Assembly (NCBI GenBank): GCA_902615045.1
Contig: CACMNP010000009.1
Coordinates: forward strand, 1-39,460
DNA: 39,460 bases
Reading direction: 5' to 3'
Origin: an uncultured Pelagibacteraceae bacterium
GTDB lineage: Bacteria; Pseudomonadota; Alphaproteobacteria; Pelagibacterales; Pelagibacteraceae
This document shows, in pieces, positions 8,782 to 19,041 of the stretch. The notes under the pieces are model-generated. The model did not search any database. It was not told the DNA's origin and was given only the letters and a program-made list of their open reading frames with translations. A program made the position numbers and the translations under genes. Positions within the stretch are counted from its first letter, which is position 1. Every line of letters starts with the position of its first letter.

Positions 8782-9729
8782 ATGACTAAATTGAAAGGTA
8801 TATTATTAACAGAAGGTATGCATGGGATGATTAGCCAAGTAGAAGGTTTGGCTAAAGCTTTAGATATAAATTATTCTCACCACACAGTTGAAACAAAAGG
8901 TTTCTGGAAAGTTATACCACCAAAATTTACTCCAATATCCGACTCAGTTTTTAAAAAAATTGAATGCGAAGATGTTGATTTAATAATTTCATGTGGGAGA
9001 AAAAGTATTATTCCATCATTATTTTTAAAAAAAAATTCAAAGAAAAAAGTATTTAACATTCATATTCAAAACCCAAAGATAAAACTGGATAATTTTGATC
9101 TAGTCGTAGTGCCTGAGCACGATAATCTTGATGGACACAATGTATTAAAAACAAAAGGAGCTATTCATTATTTAACAAGTGAAGAAATTGAAAAAGATAA
9201 AGAATATTTGTTTAATATTTCAAGCAAATTGAGGGATAAAAATATAATTTCATTAATAATTGGTGGTCCTACCCAGTATTATGATTATTCAGATAGAAAT
9301 ATCCAAGAAATTTTTTCAAAAGTAAATTATTTAGTTAAAGAAAATAATCTTAATTTAGTAGTCATCCCTTCTATGAGAACGCCAAAGGGAACTATAGAAC
9401 ATGCAAAAATATATTTTGGAAATGATCATTTAGTATTAGATGGTGTTGATAAAAAGGCCTATTTAAGTGCTCTTTCACAATCAAAACATTTGGTTATCAC
9501 TTGCGATTCAAGCTCTATGATTTCAGAGGCAGCTTTAACAGGTAAGCCAATTTATATTGCCACTATTCCACCTAAAAAAAGCGATAAAAGATTTAAAAAT
9601 TTTAGAAAATTATTTCAAGAAATGAAAATTGTTAGAGAATTAGGAGAAAAATTAGAAAATTGGAACTATGAAAAATTAGATGAAACGAATAGAGTAGCAA
9701 ATATCATTAAAGATAAAATTCAATTATAA
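8782..9729 (+). CDS. ELM1/DUF1022-family protein (putative glycosyltransferase-like fold)
   Basis: This 315-residue protein matches the pattern of the mitochondrial-fission ELM1 family (formerly DUF1022), found in plants and many alphaproteobacteria. Recognisable parts are the N-terminal EGMHGMISQVEGLAKAL, LIISCGRKS at about 69-77, VFNIHIQNPK with FDLVVVPEHD at about 91-114, a central GGPTQYY, and VITCDSSSMISEAALTGKP near the C-terminus. The last two resemble nucleotide-sugar-binding loops of GT-B glycosyltransferases. In plants ELM1 recruits a dynamin-related protein. The bacterial role is, to my knowledge, not established, though a cell-envelope glycosyltransferase is a reasonable inference. 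No signal peptide or membrane segment is visible. It overlaps the next gene by one base, pointing to joint expression. Confidence 0.75.
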   Translation: MTKLKGILLTEGMHGMISQVEGLAKALDINYSHHTVETKGFWKVIPPKFTPISDSVFKKIECEDVDLIISCGRKSIIPSLFLKKNSKKKVFNIHIQNPKIKLDNFDLVVVPEHDNLDGHNVLKTKGAIHYLTSEEIEKDKEYLFNISSKLRDKNIISLIIGGPTQYYDYSDRNIQEIFSKVNYLVKENNLNLVVIPSMRTPKGTIEHAKIYFGNDHLVLDGVDKKAYLSALSQSKHLVITCDSSSMISEAALTGKPIYIATIPPKKSDKRFKNFRKLFQEMKIVRELGEKLENWNYEKLDETNRVANIIKDKIQL

Positions 9730-10391
9730 TGGCATTTTTAAATTCAATATTAAAAAATTCATCAAATCACAAAACTCCTTTTGAACATTGGGAATTAAAT
9801 CAACCATTAACTGACGGCCAAGTTCAGGAAATTGTAAACGCTGATATAGCTAATCCGATAGAACATAATTTAAACTATGATGGCACAAGAGCAATTGATG
9901 GAGGTGAAGGTAAGTTTAGGGAAGGTATATCAGACGGAGGCAAAGCATTAAAATTTAGATGTTTTGTGACAAAAGAAAATTCAAATCAATTTCCTAATCT
10001 TGTTGATTTTATTAAAGAACTTCAAAATCCATCAACTTATAAAAAAATTTCTGAAATGATAAATAAAGATCTTTCAAATTCATATGTAAGAGTTGAAGTT
10101 ATCTGTGATAGAAAAGGGTTCTGGTTAAAACCACATTGCGATATTAAAGAGAAACTGATGTCATGTTTATTATTCGTAAATAAGCATAATGAAAAAGAAG
10201 ATTTGGGTACAGATTTTTATGATGAAAATCTAAAATTAGCAAAAACTGTTCCTTATAAGGATAATTATGGTTATTTCTTTTCAAGTGGCCCTAATACTTG
10301 GCACGGTATGGAAAAAAAAGAAATAGTAAAAGAAAGAAGATGTCTTCAAGTAAATTATGTTACATTTGAGACAGATTGGAAAGTTAATTAA
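9729..10391 (+). CDS. 2-oxoglutarate/Fe(II)-dependent oxygenase-like protein
   Basis: This 220-residue protein carries a likely facial-triad iron site: His136 and Asp138 (KPHCDI) and His192 (NTWHGM). An Arg pair at 203-204 fits the basic residue that binds 2-oxoglutarate, and flanking strands (CLLFVNKH, GYFFSSGPN, CLQVNYV) fit a double-stranded beta-helix. The substrate is unknown; members of the superfamily hydroxylate proteins, lipids, sugars or small molecules. Its start shares a base with the stop of the ELM1-family gene, so it is probably translated with it and may act on the same product. It ends 2 nt from the convergent carB stop. Confidence 0.7.
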   Translation: MAFLNSILKNSSNHKTPFEHWELNQPLTDGQVQEIVNADIANPIEHNLNYDGTRAIDGGEGKFREGISDGGKALKFRCFVTKENSNQFPNLVDFIKELQNPSTYKKISEMINKDLSNSYVRVEVICDRKGFWLKPHCDIKEKLMSCLLFVNKHNEKEDLGTDFYDENLKLAKTVPYKDNYGYFFSSGPNTWHGMEKKEIVKERRCLQVNYVTFETDWKVN

Positions 10392-10393
10392 AA

Positions 10394-13300
10394 TTAATTA
10401 CCTTGCAAAGATTTAACTCTTAACTTTTTTGTTTTTAAAGATTTTATTGCTTCTAAAAATGAATAGGCTGTAGACATATTCGTACAATATGGAATTTTGT
10501 TTGCTAGAGTTCCTCTTCTTAATGCTCTTGCATCACTAATCCTGTGTTCAGAATTTCCACCTCCAGTATTTATTACCAAAGATATTTTTTTAGAATTTAA
10601 AACATCTACTATATGTGGTCTACCACTGCTCACTTTATTAATTTTTTTACATTTCATTCCATTTTGTTTTAAAATCTCCGACGTTCCTTTGGTTGCAGAA
10701 AGTGTGAATCCAAGTTTTATTAATCTTTGTGCAACACCTATTATTTCTTGCTTGTGAGAGTCTTTTACAGATAAGAATGCCATTCCTTTAGTTGGCAATG
10801 AATTAGAAGCAGCAATTTGACTTTTTGCAACAGCCATTCCAAAATCATCATCAAAACCCATTACTTCACCAGTAGACTTCATCTCGGGGCCAAGTAATAA
10901 ATCACTATCTGGAAATTTATTGAATGGAAATACTGCTTCCTTAACAGCAAATTTTTTATTGGTTTTGTATTTTAATTTATACTTACTTAACTTTTCCCCA
11001 GACATTATTCTTGAAGCAATTTTTGCAAGTGGAATACCATTTGCTTTTGAAACAAAGGGTACAGTTCTGCTTGCTCTAGGATTAACTTCAATGACAAAAA
11101 TTTCATCATTTTTAATTGCAAATTGAATATTTAAAAATCCTTTAACTTTTAAAGCTAGAGCTAATTTTCTTGTTTGTATTTTAAGTTCTCTTAAAAGATT
11201 TGCCTTTATTGATACCGGTGGCAAGCAGCAAGCAGAGTCTCCTGAGTGAATTCCTGCTTCTTCAATGTGTTGCATTATTCCAGCAACATAAACATCTTTT
11301 CCATCTGAAATCGCATCCACATCTACTTCCATCGCATTATCTATAAATTTATCAATTAAGATTGGATTTTGTTCTGATGCTTTGAAGGCTTCATTTATAA
11401 ATTGTTTCAATTGACTTTTGTCGTGAACAATTTCCATAGCTCTTCCTCCCAAAACATAAGAAGGTCTAACAACTACAGGTAATCCAATTTTTTCCGCAAC
11501 ATTAATAGCTTGATCGAATTTGTAGGCTATTCCGCTTTCAGCTTGTTTTAATTTAAGCTTAATGAGCAACTCTCTAAATCTGTCTCTATCTTCTGCTAGA
11601 TCAATTGATTTATATTGTGTCCCTAAAATAGGTAATTTATTTTCATCTAAAAATTTAGCTAATTTGATTGGGGTTTGGCCTCCAAATTGCGCAATAATCC
11701 CAATTAGATTTCCTTTAGATTTTTCTTTTAAAATTATATTCTCAACATACTCTTCAATCAAAGGTTCAAAGTACAATCTATCACTTGTATCATAATCTGT
11801 AGAAACAGTTTCTGGGTTGCAATTTATCATTATTGTTTCAAAACCTGCATCTTTTAAAGAAAAACTAGCCTGACAACAGCAGTAGTCAAACTCTATTCCC
11901 TGACCAATTCTATTTGGTCCTCCACCTAAAATAATTATTTTCTTTTTATTACTTGGATCAGCTTCGCATTCAGTTTTAATAGAAAAATTTCTTTGATATG
12001 TAGAATACATATAAGGTGTAAAAGATTTAAATTCTGCAGCACAGGTATCAACTTTTTTAAAAACAGGCATAACTTTTAGCGCTTTTCTTCTTGATTTGAT
12101 GATTGTTTCTTTTTGACCAGTCAATTGTGAGATCTTTTTGTCAGAAAAGCCAATTGACTTTATTCTATTAAATTCCTCAAAAGTTTTGGGCAGTCCTTTT
12201 GAGATTAGTATTTTTTCTTCATCAACTATTTCCTTAATTTGATTTAAAAACCAAGGATCTACTTTTGATAATTTATATATAATATCTAAAGAAATTTTTT
12301 TTCTAAAAGCTTCAGCAATTAATAGCAATTTATTTGGAATATTGATTTTCAAATTTTTTAGGATTTCTTTTTTTGAATAGTTAAAAATATTATCCAATCC
12401 TGACAAACCAGTTTCAAGTGAAACCAAAGCTTTTTGAAGAGATTCTTTGAAATTTCTCCCAATTGCCATTGCTTCTCCTACTGATCTCATGGATGTACCT
12501 AAAATTGATTCTGTGTCAGAAAATTTTTCAAACGTAAACCTTGGAATTTTTGTTACAACATAATCGATTGTTGGTTCAAAAGAAGCTGGTGTTACTTTTG
12601 TTATTTCATTTTGTAGTTCATCAAGAGTATAACCGACCGCTAATTTTGCAGCTATTTTTGCTATTGGAAAACCTGTTGCTTTCGAAGCCAATGCAGATGA
12701 TCTCGAAACTCTTGGGTTCATTTCAATAATTACCATTCTTCCATTTTTTGGATTTATGGCGAATTGAACGTTTGAACCTCCTGTTTCAACACCTATTTTT
12801 CTTAAGCAAGCAATTGATGCATTTCTCATCACTTGATACTCTTTATCTGTCAATGTTAAAGCTGGGGCTATTGTAACAGAGTCACCAGTATGAGTTCCCA
12901 TTGGATCAACATTTTCTATTGAGCAGATAATTATACAATTATCATTTCTATCTCTGACAACCTCCATCTCAAATTCTTTCCAGCCATCTAAACATTCCTC
13001 AACCAAAACCTGATTTTGAGGAGACTCGTTCATCCCTTCTTTAATAATTTTAAAAAAATCTTTTGTTGTTCTCGCAATACCACCACCCAATCCTCCTAAA
13101 GTAAAAGAAGGTCTAATAATTGCAGGTAGCCCAATTTTGTTTAAACATTTTTTTGCATTTGAAAATTTATTAAGAACTTCCGATTTTGGTAAATCAATAC
13201 CAATGTCAGACATATTCTTTCTAAATTTTTTTCTATCTTCAGCATTTGCTATGGCTTTGGAGTTTGCTCCAATAAGTTCAATTTTGTACTTTTTAAGTAA

Positions 13301-13618
13301 ACCAATTTTTTCTGCATTAATTGCAAGATTTAATGCTGTTTGACCGCCCATTGTAGGTAGAATAGCATCAGGCCTTTCTTTTTTAATGACCTCTTCTAGT
13401 ACTTCTAAAGATATTGGTTCAATATAGGTTTTATCAGCAACACCAGGGTCAGTCATTATAGTTGCTGGATTTGAGTTGATTAATATTACTTTATAACCCT
13501 CATCTTTTAAGGCTTTGCATGCCTGTGTTCCCGAATAATCAAATTCGCATGCTTGACCGATGATAATTGGACCAGCTCCAATAACTAATATTTTTTTAAT
13601 GTCTTTTCTTTTTGGCAT
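10394..13618 (-). CDS. carB: Carbamoyl-phosphate synthase large subunit
   Basis: CarB makes carbamoyl phosphate from ammonia (delivered from CarA), bicarbonate and two ATP, feeding pyrimidine and arginine synthesis. The 1074-residue product is full length, with two homologous ATP-grasp halves. Each begins with its own signature: [19 protein letters not shown] near the N-terminus and [18 protein letters not shown] in the second half. Glycine-rich [12 protein letters not shown] and SYVLGGRAM loops, metal-binding [16 protein letters not shown] and [16 protein letters not shown], and a C-terminal MGS-like allosteric domain are also present. It overlaps carA by 23 nt and is translated after it. 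No truncation or frameshift is visible. Confidence 0.97.
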   Translation of the reverse strand: MPKRKDIKKILVIGAGPIIIGQACEFDYSGTQACKALKDEGYKVILINSNPATIMTDPGVADKTYIEPISLEVLEEVIKKERPDAILPTMGGQTALNLAINAEKIGLLKKYKIELIGANSKAIANAEDRKKFRKNMSDIGIDLPKSEVLNKFSNAKKCLNKIGLPAIIRPSFTLGGLGGGIARTTKDFFKIIKEGMNESPQNQVLVEECLDGWKEFEMEVVRDRNDNCIIICSIENVDPMGTHTGDSVTIAPALTLTDKEYQVMRNASIACLRKIGVETGGSNVQFAINPKNGRMVIIEMNPRVSRSSALASKATGFPIAKIAAKLAVGYTLDELQNEITKVTPASFEPTIDYVVTKIPRFTFEKFSDTESILGTSMRSVGEAMAIGRNFKESLQKALVSLETGLSGLDNIFNYSKKEILKNLKINIPNKLLLIAEAFRKKISLDIIYKLSKVDPWFLNQIKEIVDEEKILISKGLPKTFEEFNRIKSIGFSDKKISQLTGQKETIIKSRRKALKVMPVFKKVDTCAAEFKSFTPYMYSTYQRNFSIKTECEADPSNKKKIIILGGGPNRIGQGIEFDYCCCQASFSLKDAGFETIMINCNPETVSTDYDTSDRLYFEPLIEEYVENIILKEKSKGNLIGIIAQFGGQTPIKLAKFLDENKLPILGTQYKSIDLAEDRDRFRELLIKLKLKQAESGIAYKFDQAINVAEKIGLPVVVRPSYVLGGRAMEIVHDKSQLKQFINEAFKASEQNPILIDKFIDNAMEVDVDAISDGKDVYVAGIMQHIEEAGIHSGDSACCLPPVSIKANLLRELKIQTRKLALALKVKGFLNIQFAIKNDEIFVIEVNPRASRTVPFVSKANGIPLAKIASRIMSGEKLSKYKLKYKTNKKFAVKEAVFPFNKFPDSDLLLGPEMKSTGEVMGFDDDFGMAVAKSQIAASNSLPTKGMAFLSVKDSHKQEIIGVAQRLIKLGFTLSATKGTSEILKQNGMKCKKINKVSSGRPHIVDVLNSKKISLVINTGGGNSEHRISDARALRRGTLANKIPYCTNMSTAYSFLEAIKSLKTKKLRVKSLQGN

Positions 13619-14789
13619 ATTTTTTTATGTCTTTAATGAAATTACTAAATAAATATTTACTATCTTGGGGTCCTGGATTTGCTTCAGGATGATATTGAAC
13701 TGAGAAAACAGGTTTATTTTTTAATCTTATTCCTTCAATAGAATTATCAAATAATGATAGATGTGTTATTTCCGTATTTTTTTTTAAGCTTTGCTTAACA
13801 ACTTCAAATCCATGATTTTGACTGGTAATTTCCACTTTCTTGGTAATTAAATTTTTTACTGGATGATTTGCACCCCTATGTCCTAATTTCATCTTTTTGG
13901 TTTTTGCATCCAAAGCTAAAGCTAATATTTGATGACCCAAACATATCCCAAATAATGGAATATTTTTTTTTATTAAATTTTTTATAACTTTAATTGCGTA
14001 CTTTCCTGTTGCAGCAGGATCACCAGGACCGTTCGATAAAAAAATTCCATGAGGCTTTAGATTTAGTATATTATTTGAGTTTTCTTTACAGGAAACAACT
14101 TTGACTTCACAATCGAAGTCAGAAAAATACCTAAGTATATTTTTTTTAATTCCATAATCTATTGCCACAACCGTAAATTTTTTCTTATTATTTTTTTCAT
14201 AGCCCTTATTTTTTTTCCAAGTTTTATATCCTTTCCAAATATAAGTTTTATTAGTTGTGACCTCTTGAGCAAGATCCATTCCATTTAAACCAGGCCATTT
14301 AATTGATTTATTTATTAGTTTATTGATATTAAATTTACCGCTTTTATTGTTTGATATAGTTCCTTTTGGAGCACCTTTATCTCTTATAAAATTTGTTAAA
14401 CTTCTAGTATCTAGACCAGTTATGCCTACTATTTTATTTTTTTTAAGCCATTTATCTAAATTTTGAAGAGATCTATAATTAGAAGGACTCGTTATCTCTG
14501 AATTAAAAATAACTCCTCTTGTCCATATTTTATCTGATTCTATATCTTCATTATTAACCCCAACGTTTCCAATGTGTGGAAATGTAAAATTTATTATCTG
14601 TCCTGCATACGATGGATCAGAAATGATTTCTTGATAACCAGTTAATGAGGTATTGAAGCATACTTCTCCAGTTGCCTCTCCCATATATCCTAGCCCAATA
14701 CCCTTAAAGACTGATTTGTTTTCGAGAACTAAAATAGCTGTATTAAATTTTGAGAGGTGTGAAGTTTTATTTTTTCGTTTTAAAGTCAA
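13596..14789 (-). CDS. carA: Carbamoyl-phosphate synthase small (glutaminase) subunit
   Basis: CarA hydrolyses glutamine and channels ammonia to CarB. The 397-residue product has the N-terminal CarA domain ([14 protein letters not shown], then [15 protein letters not shown]) and a class I glutamine amidotransferase domain with nucleophile Cys283 in GICLGHQ and the His367/Glu369 pair in QYHPE. The start is a TTG at 14789; the next Met (residue 36) would cut into the conserved N-terminus, and the nearby ATG at 14800 is out of frame and hits a stop. It leads the carAB operon and diverges from yqeY across a 122-nt region. Confidence 0.95.
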   Translation of the reverse strand: MTLKRKNKTSHLSKFNTAILVLENKSVFKGIGLGYMGEATGEVCFNTSLTGYQEIISDPSYAGQIINFTFPHIGNVGVNNEDIESDKIWTRGVIFNSEITSPSNYRSLQNLDKWLKKNKIVGITGLDTRSLTNFIRDKGAPKGTISNNKSGKFNINKLINKSIKWPGLNGMDLAQEVTTNKTYIWKGYKTWKKNKGYEKNNKKKFTVVAIDYGIKKNILRYFSDFDCEVKVVSCKENSNNILNLKPHGIFLSNGPGDPAATGKYAIKVIKNLIKKNIPLFGICLGHQILALALDAKTKKMKLGHRGANHPVKNLITKKVEITSQNHGFEVVKQSLKKNTEITHLSLFDNSIEGIRLKNKPVFSVQYHPEANPGPQDSKYLFSNFIKDIKKYAKKKRH

Positions 14790-14793
14790 TTAC

Positions 14794-14805
14794 AACTCAT
14801 GAGTT
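14794..14805. repeat. 12-bp perfect palindrome upstream of carA
   Basis: AACTCATGAGTT is a perfect inverted repeat lying 5-16 nt upstream of the carA TTG start, between it and the proposed -10 of carA. It could be an operator or a chance palindrome in A+T-rich DNA. No family of binding sites is recognised. Confidence 0.3.
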
Positions 14806-14810
14806 AAAGG

Positions 14811-14839
14811 TTAATACAATAAAACGTATTTATCCGCAA
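14811..14839 (-). promoter_or_regulatory. Candidate carAB promoter
   Basis: On the minus strand, TTGCGG (14834-14839) and TATTAA (14811-14816) are separated by 17 nt, a fair sigma-70 arrangement, about 22 nt upstream of the carA start. This is inference from sequence only. Confidence 0.35.
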
Positions 14840-14845
14840 CAGATC

Positions 14846-14851
14846 TATAAT
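14846..14851 (+). promoter_or_regulatory. Candidate -10 box for the yqeY-dnaG-rpoD operon
   Basis: A perfect TATAAT lies about 60 nt upstream of the yqeY start in the divergent region with carA. The -35 region at the expected distance is weak. It is the best promoter candidate for this operon. Confidence 0.45.
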
Positions 14852-14911
14852 AATTTATTAAAAATACAATTTTTTCTTTTGAACAATTTTGTCTATGAAG
14901 TACATTCTAGT

Positions 14912-15373
14912 ATGTCACTAAGAGATAAAATAGATAACGATTACAAAAATGCTTTAAAATCTAAAGATAAAAATAAGATATCAACTTATAGGTTAATTTT
15001 ATCTGGTGTTAAAGACTTAGATATTAACAATAGGTCTGGTCCAAATAAAAAGGAGACAGACGATGATGATATTAAAAAACTCTTAAAAAAAATGATTAAA
15101 CAAAGATCCGAATCAATCGAAATATATAAAAAAAATAATAGATCGGATTTACTAGAAATTGAACAAGGAGAGCTTGATGTTTTATCTGAATATTTGCCTA
15201 AGCAATTATCTGAGGCAGATACAAAAAAGGTATGTGAAGAAATTATAAAAAGTTCTGGAGCCTCTTCAATTAAGGATATGGGTAAAGTCATGGGTGAACT
15301 TAAAAAAAACCATGCAGATACAATTAATTTTTCTAAGGCAGGCATGATTATTAAAAATTTACTTAATGGCTAA
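14912..15373 (+). CDS. GatB/YqeY domain protein
   Basis: This 153-residue YqeY-type protein starts MSLRDKIDNDYKNALKSKDK, the standard N-terminus of the family. I therefore take the ATG at 14912 and not a longer in-frame reading that would run back across the carA start. The YqeY domain is full length, with LSEYLPKQLSE and the C-terminal MGKVMGELKKNHAD segment. It resembles the tRNA-binding tail domain of GatB, the amidotransferase that makes Gln-tRNA and Asn-tRNA, but the standalone protein has no proven function. Its stop shares a base with the dnaG start (TAATG). The order yqeY-dnaG-rpoD is common, so it is probably part of the macromolecular-synthesis operon. Confidence 0.88.
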   Translation: MSLRDKIDNDYKNALKSKDKNKISTYRLILSGVKDLDINNRSGPNKKETDDDDIKKLLKKMIKQRSESIEIYKKNNRSDLLEIEQGELDVLSEYLPKQLSEADTKKVCEEIIKSSGASSIKDMGKVMGELKKNHADTINFSKAGMIIKNLLNG

Positions 15374-17148
15374 TGAAATATCCAAAAGAATATTTAGACG
15401 AAATTAAAACTAGATTAAAAGTTTCAACAGTTGTCTCTAAAACAGTTAAACTAAAAAAAAGAGGTAAAGAGTTTGTTGGTTTGTCTCCATTTAAAACGGA
15501 GAAAACTCCATCATTTACAGTCAATGATGAAAAAGAATTTTACCATTGTTTTAGCACAAGTGAACATGGAAACATTTTTGACTTTGTTATGAAAACTCAA
15601 AACCTTAGATTTGGTGAAGCTGTCAAAATGCTCTCAAATCTTGCAGGTATGCAACCTTATACATTTTCAAAACAAGATGTGGAAAGAGAGTATAAATGGA
15701 AAATATATAAATCTATTTATCATAATTTTTCTGAATTTTATAAAAATGAGTTATTTATAAATGAAAAATCAATTAAAGCAAAAAATTATCTTAAAGAAAG
15801 AGGACTGTCTGGTATTGAGGTTAAAAATTTTAATCTTGGTTTTGTAACAGAGGATTTAGATTATTATGAAGTTCTAAAAAAGGATTTTGATGAAGAAACT
15901 ATTAAAGACACAGGCCTATTTTATTTTGATGAGAAAAACAAAAAATATGTATCAAGATTCAGAAACAGAATAATTTTTCCGATAAATAATATATCAGGAA
16001 ATATTATAGGTTTTGGTGGAAGAATTATAGATGACAATAAAAATTTAGCTAAATATATTAATTCCCCTGAAACCCCTTTTTTTAAGAAAGGATCAAATTT
16101 ATATAATCTTGATAAAGCAAGAAAGTTATCAAATAAATTAGAAGATGTATATTTAGTTGAAGGGTATATGGATGTTATAGGTTTATCAAAAAATGGTATA
16201 GAAAATACTGTCGCAAACTTAGGGACTGCTTTAACTAACAAGCAGATACAAATTTTAAATCAATTCTATAACCATATTATTATATGCTTTGATGGTGATC
16301 AAAGTGGTTATAAAGCTGCACTAAGAGCTGCAGAAAATATTATTGATGAGTTAAAACCTGACAAAAAAATTTCATTTCTTCTTTTAGAAGATAATTTAGA
16401 TCCAGATAATTACGTAAATAAATTTGGTAAAGATAAATTTTTAGAAATTTCAAATCAGAGTTCAATACCTGTACACAAATTTATATTTGAGCATTATATG
16501 GGTCAGACAAATGACACTCCTAGCTCAAAAGCTATTTTTGAAAAAAAACTTAGGGAAATCGCATCAAATATTAAAGACAGCTTTGTAAAAAAATATACGC
16601 TAGAATATTTTCTACAAAAAATTTCAGAGTTAACTCCAAATATAAACTCAAAATTTAACAAAAATTTTAAAACATTTCCAAAATCTCTAGCTAAAACTAA
16701 AAGTTATTATAATGAAACCAAATCTCTAAAATCTTTTGAAATTAAAGAATTTTCATTTTTATATATTTTGTTAACTAAACCAAAATTAGTTCATGAAAAT
16801 TTTCATCTTCTCGATAATGTTAAATTGTACAGTAATGAAAATAAGCTATTGTACAATGAAATCTTAAAACAATCAGAAAATTTGTTAGATTTAAAAGTTC
16901 AAGAATTAAATATAGACAAAAACCTTATAGTTAGAGTTATGAATTATGCTTCAGTTAAACATATAATTTCAAAAAATTTAAATGATGATGAAAAAATTCT
17001 TGAAATCTTTACTGAAATTATTCAAGATTTAAAGAATTATGAATTAGAGCAAAGAATATCCGAACTAGAATCAAAGTTTTCAAAGGATATGAGTGAGAAC
17101 ACATTTAATGAGATAAAAGAGTTAAAAAAGCTTCAAAAAATCAACTAA
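15373..17148 (+). CDS. dnaG: DNA primase
   Basis: DnaG lays down RNA primers at the replication fork with DnaB. The 591-residue product has the N-terminal CHC2-type fold (GLSPFKTEKTPSFTV, then FYHCF and HGNIFDFVM, about residues 36-73), the RNA-polymerase core and TOPRIM domain with EGYMD (263-267) and DGDQSG (307-312), and a divergent C-terminal DnaB-interaction region. Three of the four usual zinc ligands are missing: positions equivalent to Cys, His, Cys, Cys are Ser38, Lys41, Cys59 and Thr62. I recall similar loss in other alphaproteobacterial primases. It starts on the last base of the yqeY stop and ends 66 nt before rpoD. Confidence 0.95.
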   Translation: MKYPKEYLDEIKTRLKVSTVVSKTVKLKKRGKEFVGLSPFKTEKTPSFTVNDEKEFYHCFSTSEHGNIFDFVMKTQNLRFGEAVKMLSNLAGMQPYTFSKQDVEREYKWKIYKSIYHNFSEFYKNELFINEKSIKAKNYLKERGLSGIEVKNFNLGFVTEDLDYYEVLKKDFDEETIKDTGLFYFDEKNKKYVSRFRNRIIFPINNISGNIIGFGGRIIDDNKNLAKYINSPETPFFKKGSNLYNLDKARKLSNKLEDVYLVEGYMDVIGLSKNGIENTVANLGTALTNKQIQILNQFYNHIIICFDGDQSGYKAALRAAENIIDELKPDKKISFLLLEDNLDPDNYVNKFGKDKFLEISNQSSIPVHKFIFEHYMGQTNDTPSSKAIFEKKLREIASNIKDSFVKKYTLEYFLQKISELTPNINSKFNKNFKTFPKSLAKTKSYYNETKSLKSFEIKEFSFLYILLTKPKLVHENFHLLDNVKLYSNENKLLYNEILKQSENLLDLKVQELNIDKNLIVRVMNYASVKHIISKNLNDDEKILEIFTEIIQDLKNYELEQRISELESKFSKDMSENTFNEIKELKKLQKIN

Positions 17149-17153
17149 AAATT

Positions 17154-17176
17154 AAAAAAATCACATAGATTTTTTT
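17154..17176 (+). terminator. A/T hairpin between dnaG and rpoD (weak terminator or attenuator)
   Basis: A perfect 9-bp inverted repeat (AAAAAAATC and GATTTTTTT, loop ACATA) ends in a T run just after dnaG. The stem is nearly all A-T, so it may be only a weak terminator or a chance fold. It could lower read-through into rpoD. Confidence 0.25.
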
Positions 17177-17214
17177 GTATTAGACATTATATAGATCCTT
17201 CAAACTTTTTTATT

Positions 17215-19041
17215 GTGGAAAGAATTATTACAAAATCATTTGCAAGATTAATGGGTCGAGGAATCCATAGAGGATTTATAACTCATGAAGAGCTAAACAA
17301 ATCACTGGGTAAAAGAAATCTTTCAAGTGAAAATCTCGCCCAAGCATTTATTCATATTCTTGACGAAAATATTGTTCTCGTCGAAAAAAAATCTGATTAC
17401 AAAGTTTTAAGAAAAAAAGATGCATCATCGAAAGATGAAGGAAAAACCTTAGAAAAAAGTGATGACCCAATACGAATGTATCTTAGAGAGATGGGTGGTG
17501 TAGAATTACTTTCTCGTGAAGGAGAAATTGCAATTGCAAAAAGAATTGAGGCAGGAAAAGATGTAATGCTTAATGCACTATCTCAAAGCCCTATTACAGC
17601 ACTACAATTTTTTGATTGGGATAACAAGCTTCAAAATGACGAAATTTTAGTGAGAGAAATAATTGATATTGATACCAACTATATGGATGATGATGAAAAT
17701 AATAATAGTTCAAAACAGAAAAAACAAGATGATGAACAATCTACAGAGGAGGCCAATAATTCTGAAGAGGATGAGTTCAATCCAACTTTAGCAGCAATGG
17801 AAACAGAAATTAAGCCTAAAGTTTTACACACAGTGCACACACTTACAAAGGAATATAATAAACTAATTAAGTATCAAAAAGAAAAACTTGAGTGTGTACT
17901 AAATGGCAAAAAATTTTCCACTTCTAAAGATAAAAATTATAAAAAAATTGTGGACGATATAATAGAAAATATAAAATCTCTTCAACTTTCTCCATCTGTG
18001 TTAGAGGAACTAGTTCAAAAACATTATTCTGAAAATAAAAAAATAATATCCTTAGAGGGCAATTTGCTAAGATTAGCCTTGGAATCTAAAATTAGCAGAG
18101 ACGAATTTATTAAATTTTATGTAGGAAATGAAATAAATCCCAACTTAAAAGAATTTTTAGATACCAACGAAGTTTGGAAAAAATTTTTTCAAAAGAATAA
18201 AAGTGAATTTAAAAATATCAGAGATAGACTGGTAGAAATAAGTAATAAACTAGGTATTTCAGTTACAGAATATAAAAAACTTGTAAGTCGAGTTCAAAAA
18301 GGTGAAAAAGAGTCAAGAATTGCAAAAAAAGAGATGGTTGAGGCAAACCTGAGATTGGTGATTTCTATTGCAAAAAAATATACAAACAGGGGCCTTCAAT
18401 TTTTAGATTTAATTCAAGAAGGAAATATTGGTTTGATGAAAGCTGTTGATAAATTCGAATACAGAAGAGGATATAAATTTTCTACTTATGCTACATGGTG
18501 GATAAGGCAAGCAATTACAAGGTCAATTGCAGATCAGGCAAGAACAATAAGAATTCCAGTTCACATGATAGAAACAATTAACAAAATTGTTAGAACTCAA
18601 AGATTAATATTAAGCGAATTTGGAAGAGAAGCTACACCTGAGGAGCTAGCAAAAAAATTGAGAATGCCCCTAGAAAAAGTTAGAAAAGTATTAAAGATTT
18701 CAAAAGAACCAGTTTCACTTGAAAAGCCTGTTGGAGATGAAGAAGATAGCAGTCTTGGAGATTTCATTGAAGATACAAAGGCTTTAGCCCCTTTAGAGCA
18801 GGCAATAAAATCAAATTTAAGCGAAGCAACTACTAAAATATTATCAACACTAACTCCTAGAGAGGAAAGAGTTTTGAGAATGAGATTTGGAGTTGGTATG
18901 AATACTGATCATACATTAGAGGAAGTTGGACTACAGTTTTCAGTAACAAGAGAAAGAATCAGACAAATTGAGGCTAAAGCTCTTAGAAAACTAAAACACC
19001 CGAGTAGATCGAAACAACTGAAAAGTTTTCTAGAAAGTTAG
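17215..19041 (+). CDS. rpoD: Primary RNA polymerase sigma factor (sigma-70)
   Basis: RpoD directs core RNA polymerase to housekeeping promoters. The 608-residue product has region 1.1-like sequence (1-70), region 1.2 ([21 protein letters not shown], about 84-104), a long acidic non-conserved region with an Asp/Glu/Asn-rich stretch at about 155-190, regions 2.1-2.4 (366-455, with [20 protein letters not shown] and [17 protein letters not shown]), region 3, and region 4.2 with the [18 protein letters not shown] helix-turn-helix (about 577-594). The start is GTG at 17215; no nearby ATG fits and there is no strong Shine-Dalgarno. It follows dnaG in the classic order. The final G of its TAG stop is also base 1 of tRNA-Val. 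Confidence 0.96.
   Translation: MERIITKSFARLMGRGIHRGFITHEELNKSLGKRNLSSENLAQAFIHILDENIVLVEKKSDYKVLRKKDASSKDEGKTLEKSDDPIRMYLREMGGVELLSREGEIAIAKRIEAGKDVMLNALSQSPITALQFFDWDNKLQNDEILVREIIDIDTNYMDDDENNNSSKQKKQDDEQSTEEANNSEEDEFNPTLAAMETEIKPKVLHTVHTLTKEYNKLIKYQKEKLECVLNGKKFSTSKDKNYKKIVDDIIENIKSLQLSPSVLEELVQKHYSENKKIISLEGNLLRLALESKISRDEFIKFYVGNEINPNLKEFLDTNEVWKKFFQKNKSEFKNIRDRLVEISNKLGISVTEYKKLVSRVQKGEKESRIAKKEMVEANLRLVISIAKKYTNRGLQFLDLIQEGNIGLMKAVDKFEYRRGYKFSTYATWWIRQAITRSIADQARTIRIPVHMIETINKIVRTQRLILSEFGREATPEELAKKLRMPLEKVRKVLKISKEPVSLEKPVGDEEDSSLGDFIEDTKALAPLEQAIKSNLSEATTKILSTLTPREERVLRMRFGVGMNTDHTLEEVGLQFSVTRERIRQIEAKALRKLKHPSRSKQLKSFLES

Noticed and set aside
12541..12729. Plus-strand Leu-rich frame inside carB
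   Set aside because: The opposite strand encodes the conserved ATP-grasp and metal-binding motifs of CarB. The frame is a by-product of codon bias.
14750..14911. N-terminal extension of the YqeY protein back across the carA start
   Set aside because: The added residues do not resemble the family and would overlap divergent carA. The ATG at 14912 gives the normal MSLRDKI start.
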